From assembly GCA_937894825.1 (NCBI GenBank), contig CALCQT010000575.1, forward strand, positions 1-21,913: a stretch of 21,913 bases of DNA, given 5' to 3'. The notes beneath the pieces were generated by a model. The model was not told where the DNA came from and did no database searches. It worked only from the letters and a program-made list of their open reading frames with translations. The DNA is from an uncultured Anaerolineaceae bacterium (GTDB taxonomy: Bacteria > Chloroflexota > Anaerolineae > Anaerolineales > Anaerolineaceae). This document shows positions 1 through 8,216 of the stretch, in pieces (position 1 is the stretch's first letter; the number at the start of each line of letters is the position of its first letter). The translations under genes were made by a program, and so were the position numbers.

Positions 1-157
1 ATATAAAGTCATCAGAACAAATCGCGGGACTGCGAAAAATGGGCAGATATCTTGTGATGTCAAAAGCGCGAATTATTGCCGCAGAGCAAAATCCTTGTGA
101 AAAATTTACACAATTATCAAATAAAGCGAGAACCAAAACCTGTTCTCAATCGTATTA

Positions 158-685
158 ATGAATATGTTAAGCAAAAGAATTCTTGATTTGTGGCTCAAGT
201 ATCTGAAAGGCCAGTTTATCCTGATGGCAGCCATCGGATTTCTGACATTTTTGTTCGCGAAAATGATCGGGTTACCGTATCCATTGATCCTGGCGGCAGT
301 TGCAGCAATTGGCGAGGCAATCCCACGCTTCGGACCGATACTCGCCGGGGTTCCGGCAGCTAGCGTTGCATTGATTTTCGGTTCCAGCATTTTGAACATT
401 GAAAACTGGCAATTCGCAGTGCTGGTGATCGCCGTTTATTGGCTGATCCAGCAACTCGAAAACTGGTTGATTCAACCCAAAATCATCGGCGACGCGGTGG
501 ATATTCACCCGCTGGTCGCACTGGTTGGGATGACATTCGCAGGCAGTGTTTTTGGTATCCCGGGCATGTTCCTTGCCATTCCGGTGATGGCGACGGTTCG
601 CGAAATCGTCCATTATTATTTTTATGAAGACCATCATCTTCCCTCAAACGATGCACAAAAAGGATCCGATACCGATGCCGGATAA
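158..685 (+). CDS. AI-2E family transporter, C-terminal half only (probable gene fragment)
   Basis: The 175-residue product matches the C-terminal half of AI-2E/PerM-type membrane proteins. It has the YLKGQ turn near residue 15, a glycine/proline-rich segment with IPRFGPILAG, and the WLIQQLENWLIQPKIIG motif. Several hydrophobic helices follow, then a charged tail. Full family members are usually about 330-400 residues, so the N-terminal helices are absent. The missing half is not simply outside the window, because the same frame has stop codons at 98-100 and 122-124. No ribosome binding site precedes the ATG at 158 or the one at 164. A different frame that is open from position 3 ends in TAATG at 156-160, overlapping this start, but its peptide is not recognisable. 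The 3' end overlaps the next gene by 11 bases. It may be a decayed gene, a frameshifted gene or a half-size paralogue. The family call is good; functionality is doubtful. Confidence 0.7.
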   Translation: MNMLSKRILDLWLKYLKGQFILMAAIGFLTFLFAKMIGLPYPLILAAVAAIGEAIPRFGPILAGVPAASVALIFGSSILNIENWQFAVLVIAVYWLIQQLENWLIQPKIIGDAVDIHPLVALVGMTFAGSVFGIPGMFLAIPVMATVREIVHYYFYEDHHLPSNDAQKGSDTDAG

Positions 686-1583
686 TATTATTGAATGCGT
701 TCCCAACTTTTCGGAAGGCAGGGATCAGGCGCTGATTGCGGACCTGGCCGCGATCGTTACGAAGCATCGTCATGTCAAATTGATCGATATCCACACGGAT
801 CCTGACCATAATCGGAGTGTTTTTACGATTTTGGGCACGGTGGAAGAAGTTGAAGCGGTTGCGTTTCGACTGATTCAAAAAGCCTCTCAGCGGATTAACC
901 TGGAGCGGCACTGCGGAACGCATCCGCGCATCGGCGCAGCTGATGTCGTTCCCTTTGTGCCGCTTGTAAACGTGACCATGCAGGATTGCGTGGCGATGGC
1001 CCGGCGACTGGCAAAACGGGTCGGGGAAGCGCTTGAAATCCCCGCCTTCGTATACGGGCAAGCCGCTTTATTGGCGGAGCATCTGGACCTTTCGACGATT
1101 CGAAATGGAAACTATGAAAAATTGAAGGAGCGGATCGGTACGGACACAACCCATACGCCGGATTTTGGCCCTTCCGTGCTGGGTCCGGCCGGCGCCACCG
1201 TGATTGGCGCACGGGATTTTTTGCTCGCTTTCAACATTTTTCTGGATTCTGATGATATTCGGATCGCAAAATTGATCGCAAAGATCATCCGCGAATCTTC
1301 GGGTGGATTGAAAGCTGTCAAAGCGCTCGGCATGATTGTTGACGGAAAGGCACAGGTCTCAACAAATTTGACCAATTTCCGCGAAACTTCACTTCGGACT
1401 GTTTTCGAAGCCATCAAAGCCGAAGCGGCAACCATGGGTGTGGCCCCGGTCCGTTCTGAACTGGTCGGATGCCTTCCGGAAGCTGCCATTGAAGGGATCG
1501 AGCCGAAGTCGATCCTGCTGCGCGATTTTAGCCCGGTTAAAATTTTAGAGACGCACCTGAGTGAGATCTTCCAGCCGCGTTGA
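675..1583 (+). CDS. ftcD: Glutamate formimidoyltransferase
   Basis: This cytosolic enzyme transfers a formimino group between N-formimino-L-glutamate and tetrahydrofolate, the last step of one histidine degradation route; the family can also act on 5-formyl-THF. The product is 302 residues, a stand-alone transferase without the cyclodeaminase domain fused in the mammalian enzyme. It starts with IIECVPNFSEGRD, has the TDPDHNRSVFT segment near residue 45, and has the GTHPRIGAADVVPF motif with the catalytic histidine at about residue 83. AQVSTNLTNF near the C-terminus is also typical. An in-frame ATG exists at 624, but the family N-terminus begins at the ATG at 675, which has AGGA about 10 bases upstream. 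No hut genes are visible nearby. The gene converges on the WbqC gene, with 22 bases between the stop codons. Confidence 0.93.
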   Translation: MPDNIIECVPNFSEGRDQALIADLAAIVTKHRHVKLIDIHTDPDHNRSVFTILGTVEEVEAVAFRLIQKASQRINLERHCGTHPRIGAADVVPFVPLVNVTMQDCVAMARRLAKRVGEALEIPAFVYGQAALLAEHLDLSTIRNGNYEKLKERIGTDTTHTPDFGPSVLGPAGATVIGARDFLLAFNIFLDSDDIRIAKLIAKIIRESSGGLKAVKALGMIVDGKAQVSTNLTNFRETSLRTVFEAIKAEAATMGVAPVRSELVGCLPEAAIEGIEPKSILLRDFSPVKILETHLSEIFQPR

Positions 1584-1605
1584 TGTCGCGGTGAGACAGG
1601 AAGGA

Positions 1606-2307
1606 TCAGCGCTGGGGCGCTTCCCGCCACCCCCAAATAAACCAGGGCGCATCCGGCCCGGTGTTCAACAGCAGATCCCAAATCGAAACGGCACGTTCAA
1701 ACGGCTGAAACAGCTGAGGGTAATCCGGATAACCGGAATAATCTTTCCATTGCAGTTGGATCCCGGCCTGCTCATAGTCTTCTGTCCGGATGTATTCTTT
1801 AGCCGCCGGACCGGAAAGGTAGGAACTGGCGCCCGCTGATCTAACCAGCGAGAAAAGCTTCTCATGGCCGGAGCCGGCAGAGGGATAGTCCCGGCTGTCT
1901 CCGAAATGGGTGGGAATTCTCAAAAAATCCCCGGCGATCCTGCAAATCAGGAATTGATTCAGCTCGGACAGCAGCTGCCATTCCGAATCCAGGTAAACAA
2001 ACTCCAGAAATTCGCGATATTGTTTGAAATACGGCGCTTTAGCATACGAAGTCAGGATGGCCTGATAATGCTTCATCTGCCAGCGATCCGGGACGATTTT
2101 GGCCTGATCAATGCGCGTGTCCAGTCCTGCCGAAACCGGAACGGTCAGCCATTGCGGGCCATGCTGAGTCTGGATGCGGTTCCGGTTGCGCCAGTCATTC
2201 TTGGTGTACTGCACTTCGTCATAAAAAAGGAACAGGTCCACATCATGGATAATGTCGAAATAGCCCTTCCAGGGGATGTAATTCGACTGTAAGACCGCCA
2301 GCTTCAT
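1606..2307 (-). CDS. WbqC-family protein (surface polysaccharide biosynthesis)
   Basis: The 233-residue product begins with MKLAVLQSNYIPWKGYFDII and continues with YDEVQYTKNDWRNRNRI. Both are hallmarks of the WbqC family, found in O-antigen and other surface-glycan loci. Its biochemical role is not well fixed; members sit beside amino-sugar and aminotransferase genes and are thought to take part in modifying nucleotide-linked amino sugars. The gene starts 6 bases after the stop of the wecE-like gene, so the two are almost certainly co-transcribed and probably functionally linked. The initiation signal is modest, with AAGGG about 12 bases upstream lying across the previous stop codon, which suggests translational coupling. 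There is no signal peptide or membrane segment, so it is presumably cytosolic. Confidence 0.88.
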   Translation of the reverse strand: MKLAVLQSNYIPWKGYFDIIHDVDLFLFYDEVQYTKNDWRNRNRIQTQHGPQWLTVPVSAGLDTRIDQAKIVPDRWQMKHYQAILTSYAKAPYFKQYREFLEFVYLDSEWQLLSELNQFLICRIAGDFLRIPTHFGDSRDYPSAGSGHEKLFSLVRSAGASSYLSGPAAKEYIRTEDYEQAGIQLQWKDYSGYPDYPQLFQPFERAVSIWDLLLNTGPDAPWFIWGWREAPQR

Positions 2308-2313
2308 GCCCGC

Positions 2314-3450
2314 TCAGCCCTTTTTCTCATAAAAGGCCGCTACCGTTTCAATCACCTTCACCTGATCCAGCGGATCCAACCGGTAGTACATCGGCAGCCG
2401 CAACAGCCGTTCGCTTTCACGCGTGATTGAATGGTCCTCGCCATGGAAACGGCTGAAGCGCATCCCGGCCGGCGAGCTGTGCAAGGGAACGTAATGGAAA
2501 ACCGCTTCAACACCGTTTTCTTTCAAAAACCGGATCAGCGCCTGCCGTTCTTCCAGGTCCTTCGCTTTGATGTAAAACATATGCCCGTTATGTACACATC
2601 CTTCCGGGATGACCGGCAGTTCAATTTTTCCGGCCTGTGCCAACGGCAGCAGCCCTTCATGGTAACGCTGCCAGCTCTGCAGCCGATTCTGATTGATTTC
2701 ATCCGCCTGTAATAATTGTCCATACAGATGCGCAGCGTTCAATTCGCTCGGCAGGAAAGACGAGCCCCAATCCACCCAGGTGTATTTATCGACCTGCCCA
2801 CGCCAGAATTGGCTGCGGTTGGTGCCCTTTTCGCGCAGAATTTCAGCGCGTTCGACCTGTTTCGGATCCTGGATCAGCAGCGCGCCGCCTTCGCCCATGC
2901 TGTAATTCTTGGTCTCATGAAAGCTGAAGCAGCCAAAATCACCGATCGCGCCCAGCGGCTTCCCGTGATAACTGGCCATGATCCCCTGCGCGGCGTCTTC
3001 CACCACAAAAAGATTGTGCCGCCGGGCAATTTCCATGATGGCATCCATCTCGCAGCTGACGCCCGCATAATGGACCGGCACGATCACCTTCGTCCTGTCG
3101 GTGACAGCCGCCTCAATCAGGCGCTCATCAATGTTCATCGTGTCCGGCCGGATGTCCACAAAGACGACTTTTGCCCCGCGCAGCACGAAGGCATTGGCGG
3201 TGGAAACAAACGTGAACGACGACATGATCACTTCGTCGCCCGGCTGAATGTCGCACAGCAACGCCGCCATTTCCAGCGCGCTGGTGCAGGATGTGGTCAG
3301 CAGCGATTTCGCGGTGCCGGTCTTCTCTTCGATCCAGGCGTTGCATTTTTTGGTAAACGGGCCGTCACCGGAGATTTTATGGTTTTGAATCGCTTCCCGG
3401 ATATAGGTTTCTTCACTGCCGCAATAAGGAGGAATGTTGAAGGAAATCAT
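2314..3450 (-). CDS. wecE: dTDP-4-amino-4,6-dideoxygalactose transaminase (WecE/RffA type)
   Basis: This PLP-dependent DegT/DnrJ/EryC1/StrS-family sugar aminotransferase converts dTDP-4-keto-6-deoxyglucose to dTDP-Fuc4N, a precursor of enterobacterial common antigen and other glycans. The 378-residue product is close to E. coli WecE along its length. Shared blocks include MAALLCDIQPGDEVIM, STANAFVLRGAKVVFVD, RPDTMNIDE and REKGTNRSQFWRGQVDKYTW. The PLP lysine is in FHETKNYS (K181) and the cofactor-contacting aspartate is in VVEDAAQG (about 152). The frame is open further upstream, but the family N-terminus (MISFNIPPYCG) and a strong GGGAAGG site fix the start at 3450. Upstream genes for dTDP-sugar synthesis (rmlA, rmlB) are not in this window. 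It forms an operon with the WbqC gene. Confidence 0.93.
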   Translation of the reverse strand: MISFNIPPYCGSEETYIREAIQNHKISGDGPFTKKCNAWIEEKTGTAKSLLTTSCTSALEMAALLCDIQPGDEVIMSSFTFVSTANAFVLRGAKVVFVDIRPDTMNIDERLIEAAVTDRTKVIVPVHYAGVSCEMDAIMEIARRHNLFVVEDAAQGIMASYHGKPLGAIGDFGCFSFHETKNYSMGEGGALLIQDPKQVERAEILREKGTNRSQFWRGQVDKYTWVDWGSSFLPSELNAAHLYGQLLQADEINQNRLQSWQRYHEGLLPLAQAGKIELPVIPEGCVHNGHMFYIKAKDLEERQALIRFLKENGVEAVFHYVPLHSSPAGMRFSRFHGEDHSITRESERLLRLPMYYRLDPLDQVKVIETVAAFYEKKG

Positions 3451-3598
3451 TTTTTCCTTCCCCTTTCTTTTCTTTTGACGTATATAATTTTCAGGTACTG
3501 CTAATATTAACGCATCCCATAAAAAAATGTTCCAGTTCCGGCAATGCGAAATTTGATATTGCGTCAAAAGATGAAAATCGGATTCATTCGATTGCGCA

Positions 3599-5590
3599 TC
3601 ACTGCGCCACATAGCGCGGCGAGATGGGCAAATAAGTATAGGATTCGTCAATAATCTCCTGCGGGATCACTGTTTTGCCTGCGAAAGACGCCGGATCGTC
3701 TCGAAAACGCAGGCTTTTCACCATATGCCAGAAGGTATCCATATCCGCCACCTGATTCGTGAGGTGTCCATACCTAAGCTCAATCAGGTATTTCTCATTC
3801 CGGATAAAAGCATAGATAACATTCATAACCGGAACATTTGTTTCATCCGAAATATAATAGATTCCATCGTGCCCGTTGACCGTGATCGGCGTGATTCGAG
3901 CTGGGTCAAACAGCTCGTAAAACCCTTCATCGTCCTTCAGCCATTCCTCAGCCGTTCGGAAACCCCGATTGTCAAAAACGGCAAGACGAACCCACATAGA
4001 GGAATTATTAAACGATCGATCCCGCAAGGGGGAACGCAGGTCATCGTTCTGGTCGATGTTGGTCCAGATCACCCAGCCTTTCGGATATGCCATCTCCACG
4101 CCATAATCCGCATCCGCAAGAACCTCCCAACCTGTCGGGAAGGCTTTGATCCGGTTCTCCACGGTCAGCGGTTTGTCCCGTTTGACAACCTCATTATCCG
4201 CCGAATATTCATACTGTATCGTACGACTGGGATCGTGATTGGAGACAGGCAGATAGGTATAAGATTCATCGATAATCTCCTGAGGGATCTCTGTTCTGCC
4301 CACAAAAGATGCATCATCTCGAAAATTCAGGCTTTTCAGCATACGCCAGAAGGTATCCATATCCGCCACCTGATTCGTAATACGCTCATAAGTAAGCCGG
4401 ATAATATACTTCTCATTGCGGATAAAAACATCTGCATAATTCGCCAACACGCTATCAGAGATATAGTAGCGTCCTTCATGCCCATGGATGGTAATCGGCG
4501 TGATGCGCGCCGGATCCATCTGCGCGTAAAAAGGGCCGTCATCCTTCAACCAGTCCTCAACCGTTTGAAAATCCTGATTATCAAATACAGAAATAACCAC
4601 CATCAGTGAGTAAGTGGGGCCATAGATTTCTTCCGTCGGGTCCAAAGTCAACTGAAGGCCATCATCTCCAAAATAAGAAACAGGAACAAAAAAATAGGTA
4701 TCCATCAGAGAACCTGCCCGCGATGGAGCATCACTGACGCCACCTTCACGCAACACCATCCAATCTTTCGGATATTCCATTACCACACCATTATCTTCGT
4801 CCTCATAAAACTCCCAATCCATCGGGAAGGCTTTGGTCCGGTTCTCCTCCGCCAGAGGCTTGTCCCGGATGGCGCCTTCCTTCACCACGCGCTCCAACTT
4901 GCGCAGAGAGATAGGCAGGTAGGTATAGGATTCGTTAATGACCTCCTGCGGGATCTCCGTTTTACCCACGAACGAAACAGGATCATCCCGAAAGCGCAGG
5001 CTTTTCAGCATATGCCAGAAGATGTCCATATCCGCTTCCTGGTTCGTGATTTCCTGATAAGTAAGACGGATTACATACTTTACATTCCGGATGAAGACAT
5101 CAATCGTATTTATTTTCGGATCATCTGAGATATAGTAAAGTCCGTTATGTCCATTGACTTTGATTGGCGTGATGCGTGCCGGATCCATCAACGCATAAAA
5201 TGCTTCGTCATCCTTGAGCCATTCCTCAGTCGTCTGAAACCCTTGGTTGTCAAAAACAGAAATTGTAACGCTCATCAAGGAGTCAGACAGGGCTCTCTCC
5301 CGCAAAGGCAAGCGCAGGTCATCAGTTTGATCAATGTTGGTATTGATTACCCAGCCTTTCGGATATGCCACCACCACCCCATAATCCGCATCCTCGAACA
5401 CTTCCCAACCTCTCGGGTACGCTTTGAACCGATTCTCCACGGTCAGCGGTTTGTTCCGCTGGGCAGTCTCCCTCTCCCGCAAACATACATCTCCCGGGCA
5501 ATTTACTGCGGCTTGCGCCCATGTGCCCGCTGCCAGCAGCGAGAACAACAGGACAAAAAACAACCCTACAGTCCATAGGCTCTTTTTCAT
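3599..5590 (-). CDS. Secreted protein with three tandem PsbP-like domains
   Basis: The 663-residue protein has a Sec signal peptide: MKKS, then a hydrophobic core to about residue 24, with a likely cut after AQA at about 27. Two cysteines follow at 31 and 36 (CX4C). The rest is three copies of one domain, at about residues 47-228, 244-450 and 473-657. Each copy opens with KPL-x-x-ENR-x-KA-x-P-x-x-WE and a YPK-x-W motif. Each continues with a VFDN segment, EWLKDD/DWLKDD, MDPARITPI or FDPARITPI, a GH-x-G-x-YYISD motif and ADMD-x-FW, and ends in SYTYLP. The GW...DYGV..YPKGW opening resembles PsbP-like extracytoplasmic domains; this is a family-level inference, not proven. Copy 2 carries an insertion at about 281-327. 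The start at 5590 has GGAG 7 bases upstream. It stands alone, about 150 bases upstream of wecE. Function unknown; a surface or periplasmic binding role is a guess. Confidence 0.85.
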   Translation of the reverse strand: MKKSLWTVGLFFVLLFSLLAAGTWAQAAVNCPGDVCLRERETAQRNKPLTVENRFKAYPRGWEVFEDADYGVVVAYPKGWVINTNIDQTDDLRLPLRERALSDSLMSVTISVFDNQGFQTTEEWLKDDEAFYALMDPARITPIKVNGHNGLYYISDDPKINTIDVFIRNVKYVIRLTYQEITNQEADMDIFWHMLKSLRFRDDPVSFVGKTEIPQEVINESYTYLPISLRKLERVVKEGAIRDKPLAEENRTKAFPMDWEFYEDEDNGVVMEYPKDWMVLREGGVSDAPSRAGSLMDTYFFVPVSYFGDDGLQLTLDPTEEIYGPTYSLMVVISVFDNQDFQTVEDWLKDDGPFYAQMDPARITPITIHGHEGRYYISDSVLANYADVFIRNEKYIIRLTYERITNQVADMDTFWRMLKSLNFRDDASFVGRTEIPQEIIDESYTYLPVSNHDPSRTIQYEYSADNEVVKRDKPLTVENRIKAFPTGWEVLADADYGVEMAYPKGWVIWTNIDQNDDLRSPLRDRSFNNSSMWVRLAVFDNRGFRTAEEWLKDDEGFYELFDPARITPITVNGHDGIYYISDETNVPVMNVIYAFIRNEKYLIELRYGHLTNQVADMDTFWHMVKSLRFRDDPASFAGKTVIPQEIIDESYTYLPISPRYVAQ
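3620..5452 (-). repeat. Three in-frame tandem repeats encoding the PsbP-like domain
   Basis: The copies lie at about 4907-5452 (copy 1), 4241-4861 (copy 2) and 3620-4174 (copy 3), separated by short linkers of about 15-22 residues. Copies 1 and 3 share blocks of 20 or more identical bases in the YPKGW and PLTVENR regions and are more alike than either is to copy 2, which has an extra ~47 residues. This points to fairly recent duplication or gene conversion. Confidence 0.88.
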
Positions 5591-6127
5591 TTTGCACTCC
5601 TTTGTTTCAAGAACAGAATATCTTCTGTTGTTTATACATTTTAGACGATCCTTCCCGGAAAGAAGTTGCAAATTCGAACGAAGGTTCTCAAACCGGTTCC
5701 CGAAATCTATTCCTGAATCCGGCGGCAAAAGTTTCTATCGCCGATTGCATGACTGATTGCCGGATATATGACTGGAGTGATGCATGGAATCAAAGTACGA
5801 AGCATCGGACAACGACGCACCGAAGCAAATATTGGATTGACCAATCTGGTCTAAAACCTATTCCGGTACGAAATTCCAGCAATGATGAAGCCTTCTAAGG
5901 GATAGCTTACCTATTTATGAAAGGAGCCCTCAATTCAGTGTAAAGCCAAAAGGGTTTCCGGCCTTGACTTTCTGCTTTTTACCTGTTTTTTGGAGGTTCA
6001 GATCCGGGACTGTTTCCCAAGTGAACGCGAATTTTTTAGAGGTTTCCTTTAGAGGTTCCCTTAAGAAATCCTGCCTCTTACTAAAGAATTTTAATATGAA
6101 GCAGGATTTCTGACGATAAACGACTAT
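5591..6127. other. Non-coding gap of about 540 bases
   Basis: No convincing gene is present; short open frames lack ribosome sites and family motifs. On the - strand the 5' part must hold the promoter of the repeat protein; a TATAAA-like box lies about 50 bases before its start, without a clear -35. The gap also holds a small palindrome of GACCA and TGGTC separated by 3 bases (5839-5851), a 13-base tandem duplication of TTTAGAGGTTYCC (6035-6060) and the long-loop hairpin next to the esterase stop. Base composition turns AT-rich from about 5.9 kb. Confidence 0.6.
6064..6111 (-). terminator. Long-loop hairpin after the mgl-esterase operon (possible terminator)
   Basis: A perfect 11-bp inverted repeat (AGAAATCCTGC and GCAGGATTTCT) with a 26-base AT-rich loop starts 17 bases past the esterase stop. 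The flank after the stem on the - strand is TTAAGGG, without a proper T-run, so factor-independent termination is uncertain. A 3'-end stabilising structure is an alternative. Confidence 0.4.
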
Positions 6128-7189
6128 TTAAGAAAGAGATCGAAGGATTTTTGCCATTTCGTCTGTGCAGTCTTCCGCTTGTGGAAATTCGCCCGTATGC
6201 TCAAAGAAGGCATGGCCCATCCCTTTATAATAGCAAAGGTGCGTTGAAACACCAGACTGGGCCAGTTTTCCGCAGAAGATTTGGGCCTCCTGTTTTAAAT
6301 AATCATATTCGCCAACAGCAAGAAATGTCGTAGGAAAATGAGCATAGTCAGCAGCTTGCCAAGGCGAAAGTAATTGATTAAATAAGTCAGCTTTCGTCTG
6401 CGGATAAATTTGAGATGCAGTTCCGATAGAATCCATAAGATCATGAACCATAAGCAATACTGCATCCTGGTCCTCTTTCATCTCATAAGCATCCCAGGTC
6501 CAACCATAATCGATATCAGGATTCATAACAATAGCCGGATAAAGAAGCAATTGAGCTTTAATCAGGTGTTCCTGATCAAGCAGGCAACATCCGAGTGATA
6601 AATTTCCACCGGCAGAGTCGCCGGAAACGGCGATTTTTTTGTTGTCAATTCCCAATTCCTGAGCATGGTCTCTTGCCCAGCAAACAACGCCCCAGCACTG
6701 AAAAAGATTAATTGGGAAACGAAATTCAGGCGCTAATCCATAATCGATAGATATGACAACGGCCCCCGAACGTTCAGCAAGGAGTTTGCAGGCATTTTCA
6801 ACTACAGCTGTGCTTCCGCCAAAAAAACCGCCACCATGAATATAGCAGATCAATGGTGCTGCCTGGTGGACTTGTGGTGTATAGATGAAAACTGGCACAT
6901 CACCGGCTTCAGTAGAAACAAGCATAGAATTTGTTTTCACACCATAACTAAGATCTGTATTTTGACAGCCCATTGCATCGCGCAGAATTTGAATATCTTC
7001 ATTGGTTGGCTGAGACGGATCTTTCATCTGATAAGCTTTGGGTAAAGAGCGGAACCAGTGCGCTGCACGTGGATCTGGAACTCCGGGTCGATCGATTTCC
7101 GGTACTGGCTTGATTAGGGTTTTGAGGTTTCCTTCCATTTTGATGATTGTTTTTTCTCTTAGCGCCTTCAAACAATTTTGATAGTCCAT
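6128..7189 (-). CDS. Alpha/beta hydrolase, HSL-type esterase (acetyl-esterase-like)
   Basis: The 353-residue product is a hormone-sensitive-lipase-family carboxylesterase. It has the oxyanion-hole motif HGGGF (118-122), the nucleophile in GDSAGG (S192), and a probable acid in EYDYL (D296) and histidine in GMGHAF (H326). A complete catalytic triad is therefore present. There is no signal peptide, so it should act in the cytosol. It lies 22 bases after mglC on the same strand and is the last gene of the importer operon. A role in de-acylating imported sugars or glycosides is plausible but inferred from position only. The ATG at 7189 is preferred (AAGGGG and AAAAGG upstream); an internal ATG at codon 18 has no good site. 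HSL esterases are broad, so the substrate cannot be told from sequence. Confidence 0.88.
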   Translation of the reverse strand: MDYQNCLKALREKTIIKMEGNLKTLIKPVPEIDRPGVPDPRAAHWFRSLPKAYQMKDPSQPTNEDIQILRDAMGCQNTDLSYGVKTNSMLVSTEAGDVPVFIYTPQVHQAAPLICYIHGGGFFGGSTAVVENACKLLAERSGAVVISIDYGLAPEFRFPINLFQCWGVVCWARDHAQELGIDNKKIAVSGDSAGGNLSLGCCLLDQEHLIKAQLLLYPAIVMNPDIDYGWTWDAYEMKEDQDAVLLMVHDLMDSIGTASQIYPQTKADLFNQLLSPWQAADYAHFPTTFLAVGEYDYLKQEAQIFCGKLAQSGVSTHLCYYKGMGHAFFEHTGEFPQAEDCTDEMAKILRSLS

Positions 7190-7211
7190 AACCTTTTGAT
7201 CAGCCCCTTAC

Positions 7212-8216
7212 TTAATTTTCTTTGTTGTATTTACGCATGTCCAAGCTGACAGCTACAATAATGATCAAACCCTTTACAACCCATTGCCAATAAGAACTGA
7301 GCCCAATAAAAGTCAGGCCATAGTTGATGATGTTAAAAATCAGGACTCCAATGAAAACCCCGAAGACATTGCCAACACCGCCTGTCATGGAACACCCACC
7401 AACGATACAGGAAGCGATCGCATCCATTTCATATCCGTTGCCATAGTTACTGGTGGCTGAACCAGTTCTGGCCGCTTCAAGACATCCTGCCAACCCGTAA
7501 CAGGCTCCTGCCAAGGCAAAAGTGACCATTTGAATCTTGAAAACATTGATACCGGAAACGCGGGCAGCTTCCTGATTGGAGCCACAAGCGAAAATTTCAC
7601 GGCCGAGGCATGTTTTTGTAAGAAGAATAAATTGAAAAATACAGACAAAAATAGCAATATAAACAATATAAGGAATGTTCAGAAAAGATCCGGTCCCGAG
7701 TTCAGAAAACGTCTTAAGAAATCCGCCTAACGGTTGAGAATTGTTTGGTGCCTTATTGCAGTAAAGTTGGTTTGCTCCATAGGCGACCATCATGACAGAG
7801 AGGGTTGCAAGGAAGGATGGCACTTTCAGCTTTGCAGTTACAAAACCGTTGGAAAGGCCAATAATTAACCCGATCAGTATAGCGGCGAAGATCGGAACAA
7901 TCAGTGGCATTTCAGGGAGATTCGGCCAGAATTTGATATAGTAATCAGATTTTTGGGCAAGAGAGCCGGCAATGACAGCAGCAAGCCCAACTGTTCGGCC
8001 ACCGGACAAATCCGCAGAACCTGAAACAAGAATATACATACAACCCATGGCGACAATGATGCGTGTTGAACTCTGCATCAGAATGTCACGCAGAACACGA
8101 AGCGAAAAAAATTTGGGCGACATCATCCCGATGGCTAAGATCATCAGAGCCATAATGATGTACAATGCATAATTAATAAAGATATACTGTAAGCTGAAAT
8201 TATTTTTCGTTTTCAT
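7212..8216 (-). CDS. mglC: Galactose/methyl-galactoside-type ABC transporter permease
   Basis: This 334-residue inner-membrane permease of the BPD_transp_2 (RbsC/MglC) family forms the translocation channel of a CUT2-type sugar importer. It is hydrophobic throughout, with about 8-10 membrane segments, and ends in a short charged tail. It tracks E. coli MglC (336 residues) closely: QSSTRIIVAMG, SADLSGGRTVGLAAV, NQEAARVSGINVF, LEAARTGSATSNYGNGYEMDAIA and the C-terminal INYGLTFIGLSSYWQW block all have direct counterparts. The start ATG overlaps the mglA stop (ATGA, 4 bases), which indicates translational coupling. MglC rather than RbsC is favoured by these specific blocks and by the neighbouring MglA and MglB. 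Confidence 0.93.
   Translation of the reverse strand: MKTKNNFSLQYIFINYALYIIMALMILAIGMMSPKFFSLRVLRDILMQSSTRIIVAMGCMYILVSGSADLSGGRTVGLAAVIAGSLAQKSDYYIKFWPNLPEMPLIVPIFAAILIGLIIGLSNGFVTAKLKVPSFLATLSVMMVAYGANQLYCNKAPNNSQPLGGFLKTFSELGTGSFLNIPYIVYIAIFVCIFQFILLTKTCLGREIFACGSNQEAARVSGINVFKIQMVTFALAGACYGLAGCLEAARTGSATSNYGNGYEMDAIASCIVGGCSMTGGVGNVFGVFIGVLIFNIINYGLTFIGLSSYWQWVVKGLIIIVAVSLDMRKYNKEN

Noticed and set aside
2716..3504. 262-codon open frame on the + strand opposite wecE
   Set aside because: It is fully antisense to a strongly recognised aminotransferase, with no ribosome site or domain.
3472..3570. Distant 9-bp inverted repeat (CTTTTGACG and CGTCAAAAG) upstream of wecE
   Set aside because: The arms are 81 bases apart, and a match of this length is expected by chance in such a gap; there is no convincing promoter or operator geometry.
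3725..4609. 294-codon open frame on the + strand opposite the repeat protein
   Set aside because: It mirrors the internal repeats of the real gene; its apparent repeats are only the reverse strand of those units.
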